DNA from: Rhizobium sp. RM
GTDB lineage: Bacteria > Pseudomonadota > Alphaproteobacteria > Rhizobiales > Rhizobiaceae
DNA: 64,000 bases
Assembly: GCF_013390595.1 (NCBI RefSeq)
Contig: NZ_JACAWV010000003.1
Span: 124,001-188,000, forward strand
Reading direction: 5' to 3'
In this document: positions 9,363-18,698 of the stretch, one piece after another
Layout: each line of letters opens with the position of its first letter
How positions within the stretch are numbered: position 1 is the stretch's first letter
The notes under the pieces: model-generated
Told to the model about the DNA's origin: nothing
Seen by the model: the letters and a program-made list of their open reading frames with translations, nothing else
Database searches by the model: none
Position numbers and translations under genes: made by a program

Positions 9363-9412
9363 ACAAACCTTGTTTCGGGTGGTCGTGCCTTGTTTTCCTC
9401 ACGCCGATAACG

Positions 9413-9445
9413 GAAAACCGCTCTATAATAGAATGAGCGGTTTTC
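9413..9445 (+). terminator. Hairpin with TATAAT in its loop, after the response-regulator gene
   Basis: GAAAACCGCT and AGCGGTTTTC make a perfect 10-bp stem around a 13-base AT-rich loop that contains an exact TATAAT (9424-9429). It sits 50 bp after the response-regulator stop and 16 bp before the next start codon. It can act as a terminator for the first gene. No good -35 is seen at 16-18 bp, so a promoter role for the TATAAT is only possible. Confidence 0.55.
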
Positions 9446-9461
9446 TGGAGCTGGGATCGAT

Positions 9462-9917
9462 ATGGCCTTAACGGACGACATCATGCTGCTGGGGCAGGTT
9501 CCGTTGTTTGCGGGCTTCAGTGATGACCAGTTGCGTCTGATTGCCTTCGGGGCAGAGCGTCGCAAGGTTTCGTCCGGGCAGACCCTGTTTCGCGAGCACT
9601 CTCCTGCCGAATGCGCATTTGCTGTCACCACCGGCCGCTTCGAACTTTTCAGTGCCGGCCGCGATGGCAAACCCGTGCTGCAGGCAACGCCCGGTCGAGG
9701 CGCGTTGTTATCGGAGCTGGCGCTTTTTACGTTGTGTGAGCGAAAATTCACGGCCATTGCGGCGGAGGACTCTGAAGTCATCCGTATCACGCGCATCCTC
9801 TTTCACCGTCTGGTCGAAGAGTTTCCTGAGGTCGCGGATATCGTTACCGCGCGTATTCGCGATAACATCGCCTCACTCGCTGCAGGCACGGCGCGGTTAC
9901 AAAACCGCTTCGCATGA
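9462..9917 (+). CDS. Stand-alone cyclic nucleotide-binding domain protein
   Basis: A 151-residue protein that is almost entirely one Crp/Fnr-type cyclic nucleotide-binding beta-barrel. It has the N-terminal helix LGQVPLFAGFSDDQLRLIA, the strand region VSSGQTLFREHSPAECAFAVTTGR and a phosphate-cassette-like stretch (PGRGALLSELALF). The canonical Arg and Ser/Thr that contact the cyclic phosphate are only partly matched, so nucleotide binding is not certain. There is no helix-turn-helix domain, so it is not itself a Crp-like transcription factor. It follows the response regulator by 99 bp on the same strand and may act as a small sensor or partner protein. GGAG lies about ten bases ahead of the ATG. 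Confidence 0.8.
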   Translation: MALTDDIMLLGQVPLFAGFSDDQLRLIAFGAERRKVSSGQTLFREHSPAECAFAVTTGRFELFSAGRDGKPVLQATPGRGALLSELALFTLCERKFTAIAAEDSEVIRITRILFHRLVEEFPEVADIVTARIRDNIASLAAGTARLQNRFA

Positions 9918-9930
9918 CCGAATACCGGAT

Positions 9931-10734
9931 CTAGAAGCGGAAATGGGCGGTGACGGGTACGTGGTCGGAAGGGCGGTTCCAGCCACGCGCTTCACGCAGG
10001 ATATCGATTTTTTCAAGCGATGCGCCCAAATCCTGTGACGACCAGATGTGATCCAGACGCCGTCCGCGGTCGGCTGCTTCCCAATCCTTGGCGCGATAAC
10101 TCCACCAGGTGTAGATTTTCTCGCCGTCCGGCACGTTCAGCCGCATCAGATCAAGCCAGTCCCCTTGTTTCATCACGTCCAGTAGCCCTTCAGTCTCGAC
10201 AGGCGTGTGACTGACGATCTTGAGGAGTTGCTTATGCGACCAGACGTCGTTTTCAAGCGGTGCGATGTTGAGATCACCCACCAAGATTGACGAGGTGCCG
10301 GGTAGGCCATTCGCCCGCAAGGCTTTCATTTCTTCGATAAAATCGAGCTTGTGGCCGAATTTCGGGTTGATCGATCGATCAGGTTCGTCGCCACCTGCGG
10401 GAACGTAAAAATTGTGAAGCCGAATGCGACGCGATCCCACTTCGACCACGGCGGAGATATGCCGGGCATCGCCGATGCCGCAATAGTCCTGACGATGATC
10501 CTCGACGAGCGGAATTTTCGAAGCAATAGCGACGCCGTGGTAGCCCTTCTGGCCGTGAATGACCACATGCTCGTAGCCGAGTGCTCTCAACGGCTTCATC
10601 GGAAATTCGCCATTTGGGCACTTGGTTTCCTGCAGGCAAAGAATATCCGGTTTGTAACGAACCAGGAATTGTTCAACGAGTGGCATGCGCAGTCGCACCG
10701 AGTTGATGTTCCAGGTGGTTATCGAAAATGTCAT
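9931..10734 (-). CDS. xthA: Exodeoxyribonuclease III
   Basis: A 267-aa AP endonuclease/3'-exonuclease of the ExoIII branch of the exonuclease-endonuclease-phosphatase fold, used in base-excision repair. The visible active-site set is TTWNINSVR (Asn7-like), CLQETKCPN (metal-binding Glu), VGDLNIAPLENDVW (Asp and Asn) and the C-terminal SDHVPVTAHF with the catalytic Asp-His pair. The GRRLDHIWSS segment is also conserved. Length matches E. coli XthA (268). It is transcribed alone: lolA upstream on the same strand is closed by a terminator at 10855-10877. It ends 13 bp from the convergent cNMP-binding gene. Confidence 0.95.
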   Translation of the reverse strand: MTFSITTWNINSVRLRMPLVEQFLVRYKPDILCLQETKCPNGEFPMKPLRALGYEHVVIHGQKGYHGVAIASKIPLVEDHRQDYCGIGDARHISAVVEVGSRRIRLHNFYVPAGGDEPDRSINPKFGHKLDFIEEMKALRANGLPGTSSILVGDLNIAPLENDVWSHKQLLKIVSHTPVETEGLLDVMKQGDWLDLMRLNVPDGEKIYTWWSYRAKDWEAADRGRRLDHIWSSQDLGASLEKIDILREARGWNRPSDHVPVTAHFRF

Positions 10735-10854
10735 GAAATGTGCCCCGCTGTTGATGCCCTAAATCCTGAAGCCGCTCTTGATCCGGTCCGTCGCAAAGCC
10801 GAAGGCTTATAACATCACGAAGCAAACGGGAACGTATTTTCGCGGCAAAATAGA

Positions 10855-10877
10855 AAAGGCGGCCGATGGCCGCCTTT
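10855..10877 (-). terminator. Terminator after lolA
   Basis: AAAGGCGGCC-GAT-GGCCGCCTTT forms a 10-bp stem. Read on the minus strand it is followed by a short T-run (TTTTCTA), 27 bp past the lolA stop. Confidence 0.8.
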
Positions 10878-10903
10878 CCTGAATTACTGTGCGAAATACA
10901 GCG

Positions 10904-11578
10904 TCAGCCGCGCTTGCGGACTTCTTCATAGTTGATGTTGAAGACGCGCTCGTCGAAATTTACGCCCGTCTGGACGTTGAAGATCATAACCGTCGTATCC
11001 TTGTTCTGCGCGTCGGTGGTCGTCCACTGGCGCAGATCGAAGGTTTTCGGGTCGAACATCAAGGTGATAGTGGAGTCACCGAAAACACTCTTGTCACCAA
11101 GCACGATGGTGGTCAGGTCGGACTCTTCCTTGACATCGCGAACCTTCTGGTTGCTTAGATCGATCTTGTTCGAGAGCAGCAGGCTGAGCGGTGTTTTCGA
11201 TAGCGGGTACAAATCCCAGGTTTTCAGCTTGGCGTTACCAATCACGACATTCTTGCCGTCAGCGATAACACGCATCGGTGACGGATCTTCGTAATTGAAG
11301 CGTAGCTTGCCGGGGCGCTCGATGTAGAATTTACCACCCGTCTGTTCCCCGCGGGGACCGAACTGGACGAATTCTCCCATCATGGTTTTGACCGACGAGA
11401 AGTGGTTGGCAATCTTCTGTGCCGTGGCGTTTTCGCCGGATGACTGCGCAAGAGCATGCAACGGCGACAAACCGGCCATCGCCGCTGCCATAGAAAATAC
11501 GGTGAGTACGCCGCGTCGTGACATGCCGTTTTGCGATGATGTTGCCGACACAGTCTTGCCGGTCGTGAGATGGTCCAT
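10904..11578 (-). CDS. lolA: LolA-family outer-membrane lipoprotein carrier protein
   Basis: A 224-aa exported protein that would take lipoproteins from the LolCDE complex and carry them through the periplasm. Residues 65-224 form the LolA half-barrel; visible stretches are FSSVKTMMGEFVQFGP, GKFYIERPGKLRFNYEDPS and the late MFDPKTFDLRQWTTTDAQN. The start at 11578 (MDHLTTG) is chosen because AAGGAG sits six bases upstream; upstream in-frame Met codons lack this. The signal region is long, with NGMSRRGVLTVFSMAAA then a cleavage-like ALAQ site. The SRRGVL is Tat-like, although LolA is normally Sec-exported. It follows ftsK by 99 bp in the same direction and is probably co-transcribed with it. 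Confidence 0.9.
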   Translation of the reverse strand: MDHLTTGKTVSATSSQNGMSRRGVLTVFSMAAAMAGLSPLHALAQSSGENATAQKIANHFSSVKTMMGEFVQFGPRGEQTGGKFYIERPGKLRFNYEDPSPMRVIADGKNVVIGNAKLKTWDLYPLSKTPLSLLLSNKIDLSNQKVRDVKEESDLTTIVLGDKSVFGDSTITLMFDPKTFDLRQWTTTDAQNKDTTVMIFNVQTGVNFDERVFNINYEEVRKRG

Positions 11579-11677
11579 TCTATTCTCCTTCATCGCATCG
11601 ATTTTCCGCACAAACGCGGCGGCTTCATGACGCTGCAAGCGACGAATAACGCTTACATGGCCTGTCTGGTTGCGCGT

Positions 11678-14350
11678 CTATCGTTCGATGATGTCTGCTT
11701 CTGTCGGGACGAGTATTTCGCGCTTTCCGGCGTGATTTGCCGGGCCGATGATCCCCTCCTGCTCCATCCGCTCGATCAGCGATGCGGCGCGGTTGTAACC
11801 AATGCCGAGACGTCGCTGGACATAGGAGGTGGATGCCTTCCCATCACGCAATACAACGGCAACTGCCTGATCGTAGGGATCGTCGGACTCGGACAGATTG
11901 CCGGTGCCCGCAGGGCCACCGCCATCCTCGTCGTCGTCTTCCTCGGTGATGGCCTCGAGATATTCTGGTGCGCCCTGCGTCTTAAGATAGGCGACGATTT
12001 CTTCGACTTCATTGTCGGACACGAAGGGGCCGTGAACGCGCTGAATGCGCCCGCCGCCAGCCATGTAGAGCATGTCGCCCATGCCGAGCAGCTGTTCTGC
12101 ACCCTGTTCGCCAAGAATGGTGCGGCTGTCGATCTTCGATGTCACCTGGAACGAGATACGGGTCGGGAAGTTCGCCTTGATCGTGCCGGTGATAACGTCA
12201 ACCGAAGGACGCTGTGTCGCCATGATGACGTGGATGCCTGCGGCACGCGCCATCTGCGCCAGACGCTGAACCGCACCTTCGATGTCCTTGCCGGCAACCA
12301 TCATGAGGTCAGCCATTTCGTCGATGATAACGACGATATAGGGTAGGGGCTTCAGGTCGAACTCTTCCGTTTCGTACATCGCCTCACCGGTCTGGCGGTC
12401 GAAGCCGGTCTGTACTGTACGGGTAAGGATTTCACCCTTGTCGATGGCCTGCTGGACACGGCTGTTGAAGCCGTCGATGTTACGGACGCCGATCTTCGAC
12501 ATCTTTTTGTAGCGCTCTTCCATCTCACGCACGGTCCACTTCAAGGCAACGACTGCCTTTTTCGGATCCGTTACAACGGGAGAGAGCAGATGCGGGATGC
12601 CATCATAGATGGACAGTTCAAGCATCTTGGGGTCGATCATGATAAGCCGGCACTGTTCCGGCGACATGCGGTAAAGCAGCGACAGGATCATGGTGTTGAT
12701 CGCGACCGATTTACCCGAGCCTGTTGTACCCGCAACGAGCAGATGCGGCATCTTGGCGAGATCGGCGATGACCGGTTCTCCTCCAATGGTCTTGCCGAGC
12801 GCCATCGCAAGTTTCGCCTTGCTGTTTTCGAAGTCGCGGCTGCCGATCAGTTCACGCAGGAACACGGTTTCGCGGCTCTGGTTGGGCAATTCGATACCGA
12901 TGGCGTTGCGGCCAGGAACAACTGCGACACGCGCTGCGATCGCGCTCATCGAACGGGCAATGTCGTCGGCCAGGCCGATAACGCGCGATGATTTGATGCC
13001 CGGCGCAGGCTCCAGTTCGTAAAGGGTGACGACAGGGCCGGGGCGCACATGGATGATCTCGCCCTTGACGCCGAAATCTTCGAGAACGCCTTCAAGAAGG
13101 CGCGCATTCTGCTCCAGCACTTCCTCGCTCAGCGTATTGTCGCGAACGACGTTTTTGGGCTCTGCCAGAAGATGAACGGTCGGGAGCTGGAAGCCATCGG
13201 GCGCGATGAAGGAGGATTGAGCTTCACGCACCCCGCGCTCGCTGGGCTTCGGACGTGCCGAAGGCGCAGTAATACGGGTTTGGCCGCGCCCTGCTGGCTG
13301 CCGGTTGGTGAACTTGGCATCGGCGTCGTCTTCGTCGCCTGAGAGGATGCCATCGGGAAGGCGGCGCTCGTCCATATTAAACGGCGGATCGTCGTCATGT
13401 TCGTCGCCGTGGTCCAGGGAAATTGGCGGGGGCGACATCTGGCGGCGGGCTGCCCGTTCTTCGAACGAAGGCTCGGCGCGCTGATCCAGGCGATTGATCG
13501 CTGTCTTCAGGCGCGATGGTTCATTCAGCGTGCCGAATTCATATTCGTTGAAATCGTAAGGCTGTTCGAATTCGTCGTGCAGGGATTTCGACTTCAGTCC
13601 GAAAAGACGACGGAACCGTGCCTGTGTGATGTACCAGTAGTGAGCGAGCAGACCGAGAGGCAGGATGCGGGCAAGGAAACCCTCGCCATCATCGTCCTCG
13701 TCCTCTTCTTCCTGGCGCACGGAGCGTGCCTTGCTCTGGGTGGGCGCGACCGGTTCAACGTAGTCTTCTTCATCCGGCGTTCCGAGAAGACCTGCGGCGA
13801 ACAACATCAGCCATGCGGCTGGCAGAGCAAACAGGACACCAAGGACAGTAGCGACCGTGCCGGTTGGATAGGCACCGATAAACAGCGCGGGAAAGCGCAG
13901 AATCATATCGCCGATCACGCCACCGATGCCGTTGGGAAGTGGCCATGTTACCGGTGCGGGAAAACAGCCAAGTGACGCGGCACCAACAAAAGCACCTGCG
14001 ACCCACGCAACCAGACGTGCCGGAACCCTGTTGAATTTACGCCCAGCGATCAGGATGATCGCCCATGCCAGAACCGGCAAAAGCGACACGATCGACGACA
14101 GGCCGAAGAACTGCATCATGAGATCGGCGAAAATTGCGCCGCTATGGCCCAGAAGATTGGTTGGCTCGTTTGCCGTCGCGTAGGACAGGCTTGGGTCGGC
14201 AACATTCCATGTCGCAAGTGCTGCGATGCCAAGTGCGATCAGGGCAAGAAGCGTAAAGCCGCCTAGGGCCATAATCTGCCGCATGAAAAAGGCCGTCAGC
14301 ACAAACCTGTTGTGACGACCATCGAATGTCGGAGAATTGGCTCTGCCCAT
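11678..14350 (-). CDS. ftsK: DNA translocase FtsK
   Basis: An 890-aa septal DNA pump that clears chromosome termini during division and activates XerCD. The N-terminus has four membrane segments (about residues 20-200), followed by an acidic, low-complexity linker ([11 protein letters not shown]) shorter than in E. coli. The RecA-like motor has Walker [12 protein letters not shown] near residue 540, Walker [14 protein letters not shown], and the FtsK signature [16 protein letters not shown]. The C-terminal gamma winged helix, which reads KOPS, is intact ([24 protein letters not shown]). ATG 14350 (MGRANSP) is preferred to an upstream TTG. A CtrA-like site lies 88 bp upstream of this start. 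lolA follows downstream. Confidence 0.95.
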   Translation of the reverse strand: MGRANSPTFDGRHNRFVLTAFFMRQIMALGGFTLLALIALGIAALATWNVADPSLSYATANEPTNLLGHSGAIFADLMMQFFGLSSIVSLLPVLAWAIILIAGRKFNRVPARLVAWVAGAFVGAASLGCFPAPVTWPLPNGIGGVIGDMILRFPALFIGAYPTGTVATVLGVLFALPAAWLMLFAAGLLGTPDEEDYVEPVAPTQSKARSVRQEEEDEDDDGEGFLARILPLGLLAHYWYITQARFRRLFGLKSKSLHDEFEQPYDFNEYEFGTLNEPSRLKTAINRLDQRAEPSFEERAARRQMSPPPISLDHGDEHDDDPPFNMDERRLPDGILSGDEDDADAKFTNRQPAGRGQTRITAPSARPKPSERGVREAQSSFIAPDGFQLPTVHLLAEPKNVVRDNTLSEEVLEQNARLLEGVLEDFGVKGEIIHVRPGPVVTLYELEPAPGIKSSRVIGLADDIARSMSAIAARVAVVPGRNAIGIELPNQSRETVFLRELIGSRDFENSKAKLAMALGKTIGGEPVIADLAKMPHLLVAGTTGSGKSVAINTMILSLLYRMSPEQCRLIMIDPKMLELSIYDGIPHLLSPVVTDPKKAVVALKWTVREMEERYKKMSKIGVRNIDGFNSRVQQAIDKGEILTRTVQTGFDRQTGEAMYETEEFDLKPLPYIVVIIDEMADLMMVAGKDIEGAVQRLAQMARAAGIHVIMATQRPSVDVITGTIKANFPTRISFQVTSKIDSRTILGEQGAEQLLGMGDMLYMAGGGRIQRVHGPFVSDNEVEEIVAYLKTQGAPEYLEAITEEDDDEDGGGPAGTGNLSESDDPYDQAVAVVLRDGKASTSYVQRRLGIGYNRAASLIERMEQEGIIGPANHAGKREILVPTEADIIER

Positions 14351-14423
14351 GTCCTGAACCCGTTGCTTTTCTGGTTTTGGCAAGATTCGACAGATCGCCG
14401 AATCCCGGATTGACAGGGAAAAC

Positions 14424-14454
14424 TAACCGCCTGCTGGTTAATACGATGTTAACC
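14424..14454 (-). promoter_or_regulatory. CtrA-type binding site array upstream of ftsK
   Basis: GGTTAA-N7-TTAACC at 14436-14454 contains an exact TTAA-N7-TTAAC CtrA box and reads the same on both strands. A further TAACC-N7-GGTTA at 14424-14440 shares its right half, so three half-sites are spaced by seven bases each. The array is 74-104 bp ahead of the ftsK ATG and separated from amtB by that gene's terminator, so ftsK is the obvious target. Confidence 0.7.
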
Positions 14455-14505
14455 ATGCGGTTTTTCGCTGCCTGGACTGACGTAAGCGGCAAACATTTCA
14501 CAAAA

Positions 14506-14529
14506 AAAGGCCCGTCGAGACGGGCCTTT
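14506..14529 (-). terminator. Terminator after amtB
   Basis: AAAGGCCCGT-CGAG-ACGGGCCTTT stem. On the minus strand it is followed by a run of T, 38 bp beyond the amtB stop: a textbook intrinsic terminator. Confidence 0.9.
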
Positions 14530-14567
14530 CATTTTCCGATCGGGTCCCAAGGACCTCTCGTCGTTTC

Positions 14568-15920
14568 TTAGGAGTGGTAAGCGGCTTCGCCGTGGGTTGC
14601 GAGGTCGAGACCTTCGCGCTCGGCTTCGACCGGTACGCGCAGACCAACGATGACGTCGACGATCTTGTAGAGGATCGCGGAGACGATAGCGCACCAGACG
14701 ATGGTGATGGCAACAGCGATGAACTGCGTCCAGACCTGCGAAGCGATCGAGAAGTCTTCCTTGCCGGTGCCGCCCAGCAGCGGCGAGGTGAAGATACCGG
14801 TGCCGAGAGCGCCGATGATGCCGCCGATGCCGTGAACGCCGAAGACGTCAGCGGTATCGTCGTAACCGAACTTGTTCTTCACGACGGAAACGAAGAAGTA
14901 GCATACCGGCGAAACGATCAGGCCGAGTACGATTGCGCCCATCGGGCCAACGGAGCCAGCAGCCGGCGTTACGGCGACCAGACCAGCGATCATGCCCGAA
15001 GCTGCGCCCAGCATGGATGCCTTGCCACGGGTGAAGCTTTCAACCACAGACCAGGAAACGACAGCAGCGGCCGTTGCGAGGAAGGTGTTCATGGTCGCGA
15101 GAACCGCGCCGCCGGAAGCTTCGAGGTTGGAGCCGGCGTTGAAGCCGAACCAGCCGAACCACAGCATCGCAGCGCCGACGAGCGTCAGGGTCATGGAGTG
15201 CGGAGCCATCATGTCCTTGCCATAGCCGGTACGCTTGCCAACCATGATCGCGCCGATAAGACCGGCAACACCTGCGTTGATGTGAACGACCGTGCCGCCA
15301 GCGAAGTCGAGAGCGCCCATGCCGAAGATCAGGCCGTTTGCGTCCCAGACCATGTGTGCAACCGGGAAATAGACGAAGGTGGCCCACAGAACGGTGAACA
15401 GGATGACAGCCGAGAACTTGATGCGTTCTGCGAATGCACCAACGATCAGGGCCGGGGTAATGGCCGCGAAGGTCATCTGGAAGGCGATGAAGGTGTATTC
15501 GTAGATAACGACGCCTTCAGAGAAGGTTGACGAGGTGCTGTCGAGCGTTACACCCGAGAGGAAGAGTTTGCCGAAGCCGCCGAAATAAGGGCCGGTGCCG
15601 CCGCCAAAGGCGAAGGAGTAACCGTAGATCACCCATACGAGCATCATGACTGCGGTGACGACCGTGCACTGCATCAGAACGGAGAGCATGTTCTTGGTGC
15701 GGACGAGACCGCCGTAGAACAAAGCGAGGCCGGGCAGGATCATGAACAGGACGAGGATCGTGCCGAGGAACATGAATGCGGTGTCGGCCTTTTCCGGGAC
15801 CGGCGCTGCAGCGGCAGCGGCTGCGGGCGCAGCATCCTGGGCGAAAGCAATGGCCGGGGCCATCAGGGCCGCCGCACCGGCGCCCAAACGGCCAAGCGTG
15901 GAAAATTTGTTGAATTGCAT
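14568..15920 (-). CDS. amtB: Ammonium transporter AmtB
   Basis: A 450-aa trimeric ammonium channel of the inner membrane. A signal peptide of about 27 residues ends in an AFA/Q site and is followed by an Ala-rich linker, then 11 membrane helices. The pore twin histidines are seen in GGTVVHINAGVAG and ADVFGVHGIGG, and the family signature DFAGGTVVH is present. It lies 28 bp after glnK in the same direction, the standard glnK-amtB arrangement in which uridylylation-controlled GlnK blocks the channel when nitrogen is ample. A purine-rich GGGGAG lies about ten bases ahead of the ATG. Confidence 0.97.
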   Translation of the reverse strand: MQFNKFSTLGRLGAGAAALMAPAIAFAQDAAPAAAAAAAPVPEKADTAFMFLGTILVLFMILPGLALFYGGLVRTKNMLSVLMQCTVVTAVMMLVWVIYGYSFAFGGGTGPYFGGFGKLFLSGVTLDSTSSTFSEGVVIYEYTFIAFQMTFAAITPALIVGAFAERIKFSAVILFTVLWATFVYFPVAHMVWDANGLIFGMGALDFAGGTVVHINAGVAGLIGAIMVGKRTGYGKDMMAPHSMTLTLVGAAMLWFGWFGFNAGSNLEASGGAVLATMNTFLATAAAVVSWSVVESFTRGKASMLGAASGMIAGLVAVTPAAGSVGPMGAIVLGLIVSPVCYFFVSVVKNKFGYDDTADVFGVHGIGGIIGALGTGIFTSPLLGGTGKEDFSIASQVWTQFIAVAITIVWCAIVSAILYKIVDVIVGLRVPVEAEREGLDLATHGEAAYHS

Positions 15921-15948
15921 GGTTGGAAGACTCCCCTGTCAGCCGTGC

Positions 15949-16347
<399 letters not shown>

Positions 16348-16373
16348 TCAGTAACAGCGACTAACGACATACA

Positions 16374-16390
16374 TTCAAAGGGCGTGCCAG
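16374..16390 (-). promoter_or_regulatory. Sigma-54 (RpoN) promoter of glnK-amtB
   Basis: On the minus strand this reads CTGGCACGCCCTTTGAA. The -24 part (TGGCACG) is a perfect match and the -12 part is TTGA instead of TTGC at the correct spacing. It lies 87 bp ahead of the glnK start. I did not find a clear NtrC enhancer site upstream. Confidence 0.75.
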
Positions 16391-16449
16391 TTTTAGTGGT
16401 ATAGGTAAGTTATTGAAATATAAAAATTATATGACGTGCGTCTGAAAAA

Positions 16450-16508
16450 GCGGCATTTGATGCCGCATTTTGCGTCTATAAAATGTGCGATTTCGAGAAA
16501 AAGCACAT
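16450..16508 (-). terminator. Two tandem hairpins after tesB
   Basis: On the minus strand, first ATGTGC-N14-GCACAT (16483-16508) followed by TTTAT, then GCGGCA-TCAAA-TGCCGC (16450-16466) followed by T5. They lie just past the tesB stop and upstream of the glnK promoter, so they insulate glnK from read-through. Confidence 0.75.
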
Positions 16509-16511
16509 TAA

Positions 16512-17396
16512 TTAATCATTTGCTCTTTTGCGAATCAGCCCCTCTTGGGCGACCGATGCGATCAGCTCACCCGTTCGGGTGAAAATGCTGCCGCGGGTAA
16601 GGCCTCTCGCACCTGATGTGCTGGGGCTGTCTTGTGTATAGAGAAGCCAATCGTCCAGTTTGGTCGGACGATGAAACCACATGGCATGATCGAGGCTCGC
16701 CACCTGGATTGCCGGGTCAAAAATCGTTGTGCCATGTGCGTAGAGCGACGTGTCAAGCAGTGTCATGTCTGAGAGATAGGCAAGAATGGCGGACTGAAAA
16801 TGCGGGTTATCGGGGACGCTACCAACGGCACGGACCCAGATATCCTGGTGCGGCTCCAGTTTTTCCCTGGAGATGTAATGGGTCAGGGAGACCGGTCTGA
16901 TTTCGATTGGCCTCTTGTTCGCCCAGTATTTGCGAATCGATGCCGGCGCCTTGGCAAGGAATGCTGCCTGCATCTGCTCTTCGCTCATCAGTTTTTCCGG
17001 CGGCGTCACGTCCGGCATTTTGATCTGATGGGTGAAGCCATCTTCGTAGATCTGGAATGAAGCGGACATGGAGAAGATTGCCTTTCCATGCTGCACGGCG
17101 ACCACCCGGCGCGTACAGAAGCTCGATCCGTCGCGGATGCGTTCGACCTGATAGACGATGGGCACAAGCGGATCGCCAGGCCGCATGAAATAGGCATGCA
17201 AGGAATGAATGAAGCGATCTTCGTCAACCGTCCTCTGAGCCGCGATCAGCGCCTGAGCAATAACCTGGCCGCCGAAAACACGCTGCCATCCGATCTGAGG
17301 GCTCTCGCCTCTAAAAAGGTTTTCCTCCAGCTTCTCGAGGTCGAGTGTGGCGATCAGGTTTTCCATGGGATCTGACGTTTGCGAAGGATGCGACAT
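16512..17396 (-). CDS. tesB: Acyl-CoA thioesterase II
   Basis: A 294-aa double-hotdog thioesterase that hydrolyses medium- and long-chain acyl-CoA; E. coli TesB has 286 residues. The first hotdog has the conserved FRGESPQIGWQRVFGGQV and SLHAYFMRPGD; the second has SDMTLLDTSL with the catalytic Asp and ends in IASVAQEGLIR, holding the catalytic Gln. The start at 17396 (MSHPSQ) is chosen because homology begins some 12 residues later and GGAGCAGG lies upstream; a much longer open frame to 17705 runs back through the divergent gene and is not credible. It is divergent from the UbiH-type hydroxylase with 87 bp between. Confidence 0.93.
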   Translation of the reverse strand: MSHPSQTSDPMENLIATLDLEKLEENLFRGESPQIGWQRVFGGQVIAQALIAAQRTVDEDRFIHSLHAYFMRPGDPLVPIVYQVERIRDGSSFCTRRVVAVQHGKAIFSMSASFQIYEDGFTHQIKMPDVTPPEKLMSEEQMQAAFLAKAPASIRKYWANKRPIEIRPVSLTHYISREKLEPHQDIWVRAVGSVPDNPHFQSAILAYLSDMTLLDTSLYAHGTTIFDPAIQVASLDHAMWFHRPTKLDDWLLYTQDSPSTSGARGLTRGSIFTRTGELIASVAQEGLIRKRAND

Positions 17397-17483
17397 TTTT
17401 TCGGCCTGCTCCGGCTGTAGGAATACGTCACATCGTCTATAGTGTGACCATGATGTGTGCACAAGGATTTGAGGAGAAGCGCA

Positions 17484-18698
17484 ATGCTTGACGTGGTGGT
17501 AGCCGGAGGCGGGTATGTCGGACTTTCCGTTGCTGTCGCAATAAAGCAGGCTGCGCCGCATCTTGGTGTGCAGGTGATCGAGGCGGCGCCGGAGGATGTC
17601 TGGAAGAAGGATTTCCGGGCTTCCGCCATTATCGCGGCGGCAACACGCATGCTCGATGTGTTCGGTATCTGGGATGAAATCGCACCCGAAGCGCAACCGA
17701 TCCACAAGATGATCGTGACCGATTCAAAGACGGCTGATCCGGTTCGTCCAGTGTTTCTGACATTTGATGGTGCCGTTGAAGAGGGCAAGCCATTTGCCCA
17801 CATGATCCCGAATGTTGCGATGGTTGGAGCGCTGCGCGGTCTGTGTCAGCACCTTGGCGTCGAAATCCGTCATGGTCTTAGCGTTTCCGGTTTTTCTGCT
17901 GGCCCACAGTCAACGTCGGTGACGTTGTCGGATGGTACATCCGTAGACACGAAGCTTCTGGTTGCCTGTGACGGTGTTCGCTCCGCGCTGCGCGACATGG
18001 CAGGCATAAAAACGGTTCACTGGGGATATGACCAGTCCGGCATCGTTACCACGGTCGAGCATGAACGCCCGCATAACGGCTGCGCCGAGGAGCATTTCTT
18101 GCCATCCGGTCCTTTTGCCATTCTGCCACTCAAGGGCAATCGTTCGTCGCTGGTCTGGACTGAGCGGACGGCAGATGCCAACCGCCTGATTGCATCCGAC
18201 GACCTCGTCTTCGAGGAAGAACTCGAACGCCGCTTCGGGCATAAACTCGGTTCTATCCGTCCTGTGGGTGGGCGGAACGCATTTCCGCTGGGACTGACGC
18301 TTTCGCGGGCGTTCATCGCTCCGCGCTTGGCTCTGGCGGGCGATGCGGCCCACGGTATCCACCCTATTTCCGGCCAGGGGCTCAATCTTGGTTTCAAGGA
18401 TGTCGCCGCACTTGCCGAAACGGTCATTGAAGCGGACCGGCTGGGGCTGGATATCGGCTCTGTCAATGTTCTGGAACGCTACCAGGCCTGGCGACGTTTC
18501 GATACGTTGCGCATGGGGATAACGACGGATGTTCTCAACCGGCTTTTCTCGAATGACGTCGGTCCTATTCGCGTCGCGCGCGATTTCGGTCTTGGTGTTG
18601 TTGATCGCCTGCCGGGGTTGAAATCCTACTTCATTGGACAGGCCGCTGGCACCACCGATAAAAACGCGCCGCGCCTCCTCGCCGGCCAGGCGCTTTAA
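17484..18698 (+). CDS. UbiH/UbiF/COQ6-family FAD monooxygenase (ubiquinone ring hydroxylase)
   Basis: A 404-aa class A flavoprotein monooxygenase, probably one of the hydroxylases of ubiquinone ring synthesis (alphaproteobacteria may use UbiL or UbiM types, and I cannot tell which this is). The FAD dinucleotide motif VVAGGGYVGLSVA is at the N-terminus, the second FAD motif DGVRSALRDMAG is in the middle, and GDAAHGIHPISGQGLNLGFKD near residue 300 binds the FAD ribityl chain. ATG 17484 is preferred to a GTG nine codons earlier since GAGGAG sits seven bases ahead. It is divergent from tesB and followed by the GANTC-rich gap. Confidence 0.85.
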   Translation: MLDVVVAGGGYVGLSVAVAIKQAAPHLGVQVIEAAPEDVWKKDFRASAIIAAATRMLDVFGIWDEIAPEAQPIHKMIVTDSKTADPVRPVFLTFDGAVEEGKPFAHMIPNVAMVGALRGLCQHLGVEIRHGLSVSGFSAGPQSTSVTLSDGTSVDTKLLVACDGVRSALRDMAGIKTVHWGYDQSGIVTTVEHERPHNGCAEEHFLPSGPFAILPLKGNRSSLVWTERTADANRLIASDDLVFEEELERRFGHKLGSIRPVGGRNAFPLGLTLSRAFIAPRLALAGDAAHGIHPISGQGLNLGFKDVAALAETVIEADRLGLDIGSVNVLERYQAWRRFDTLRMGITTDVLNRLFSNDVGPIRVARDFGLGVVDRLPGLKSYFIGQAAGTTDKNAPRLLAGQAL

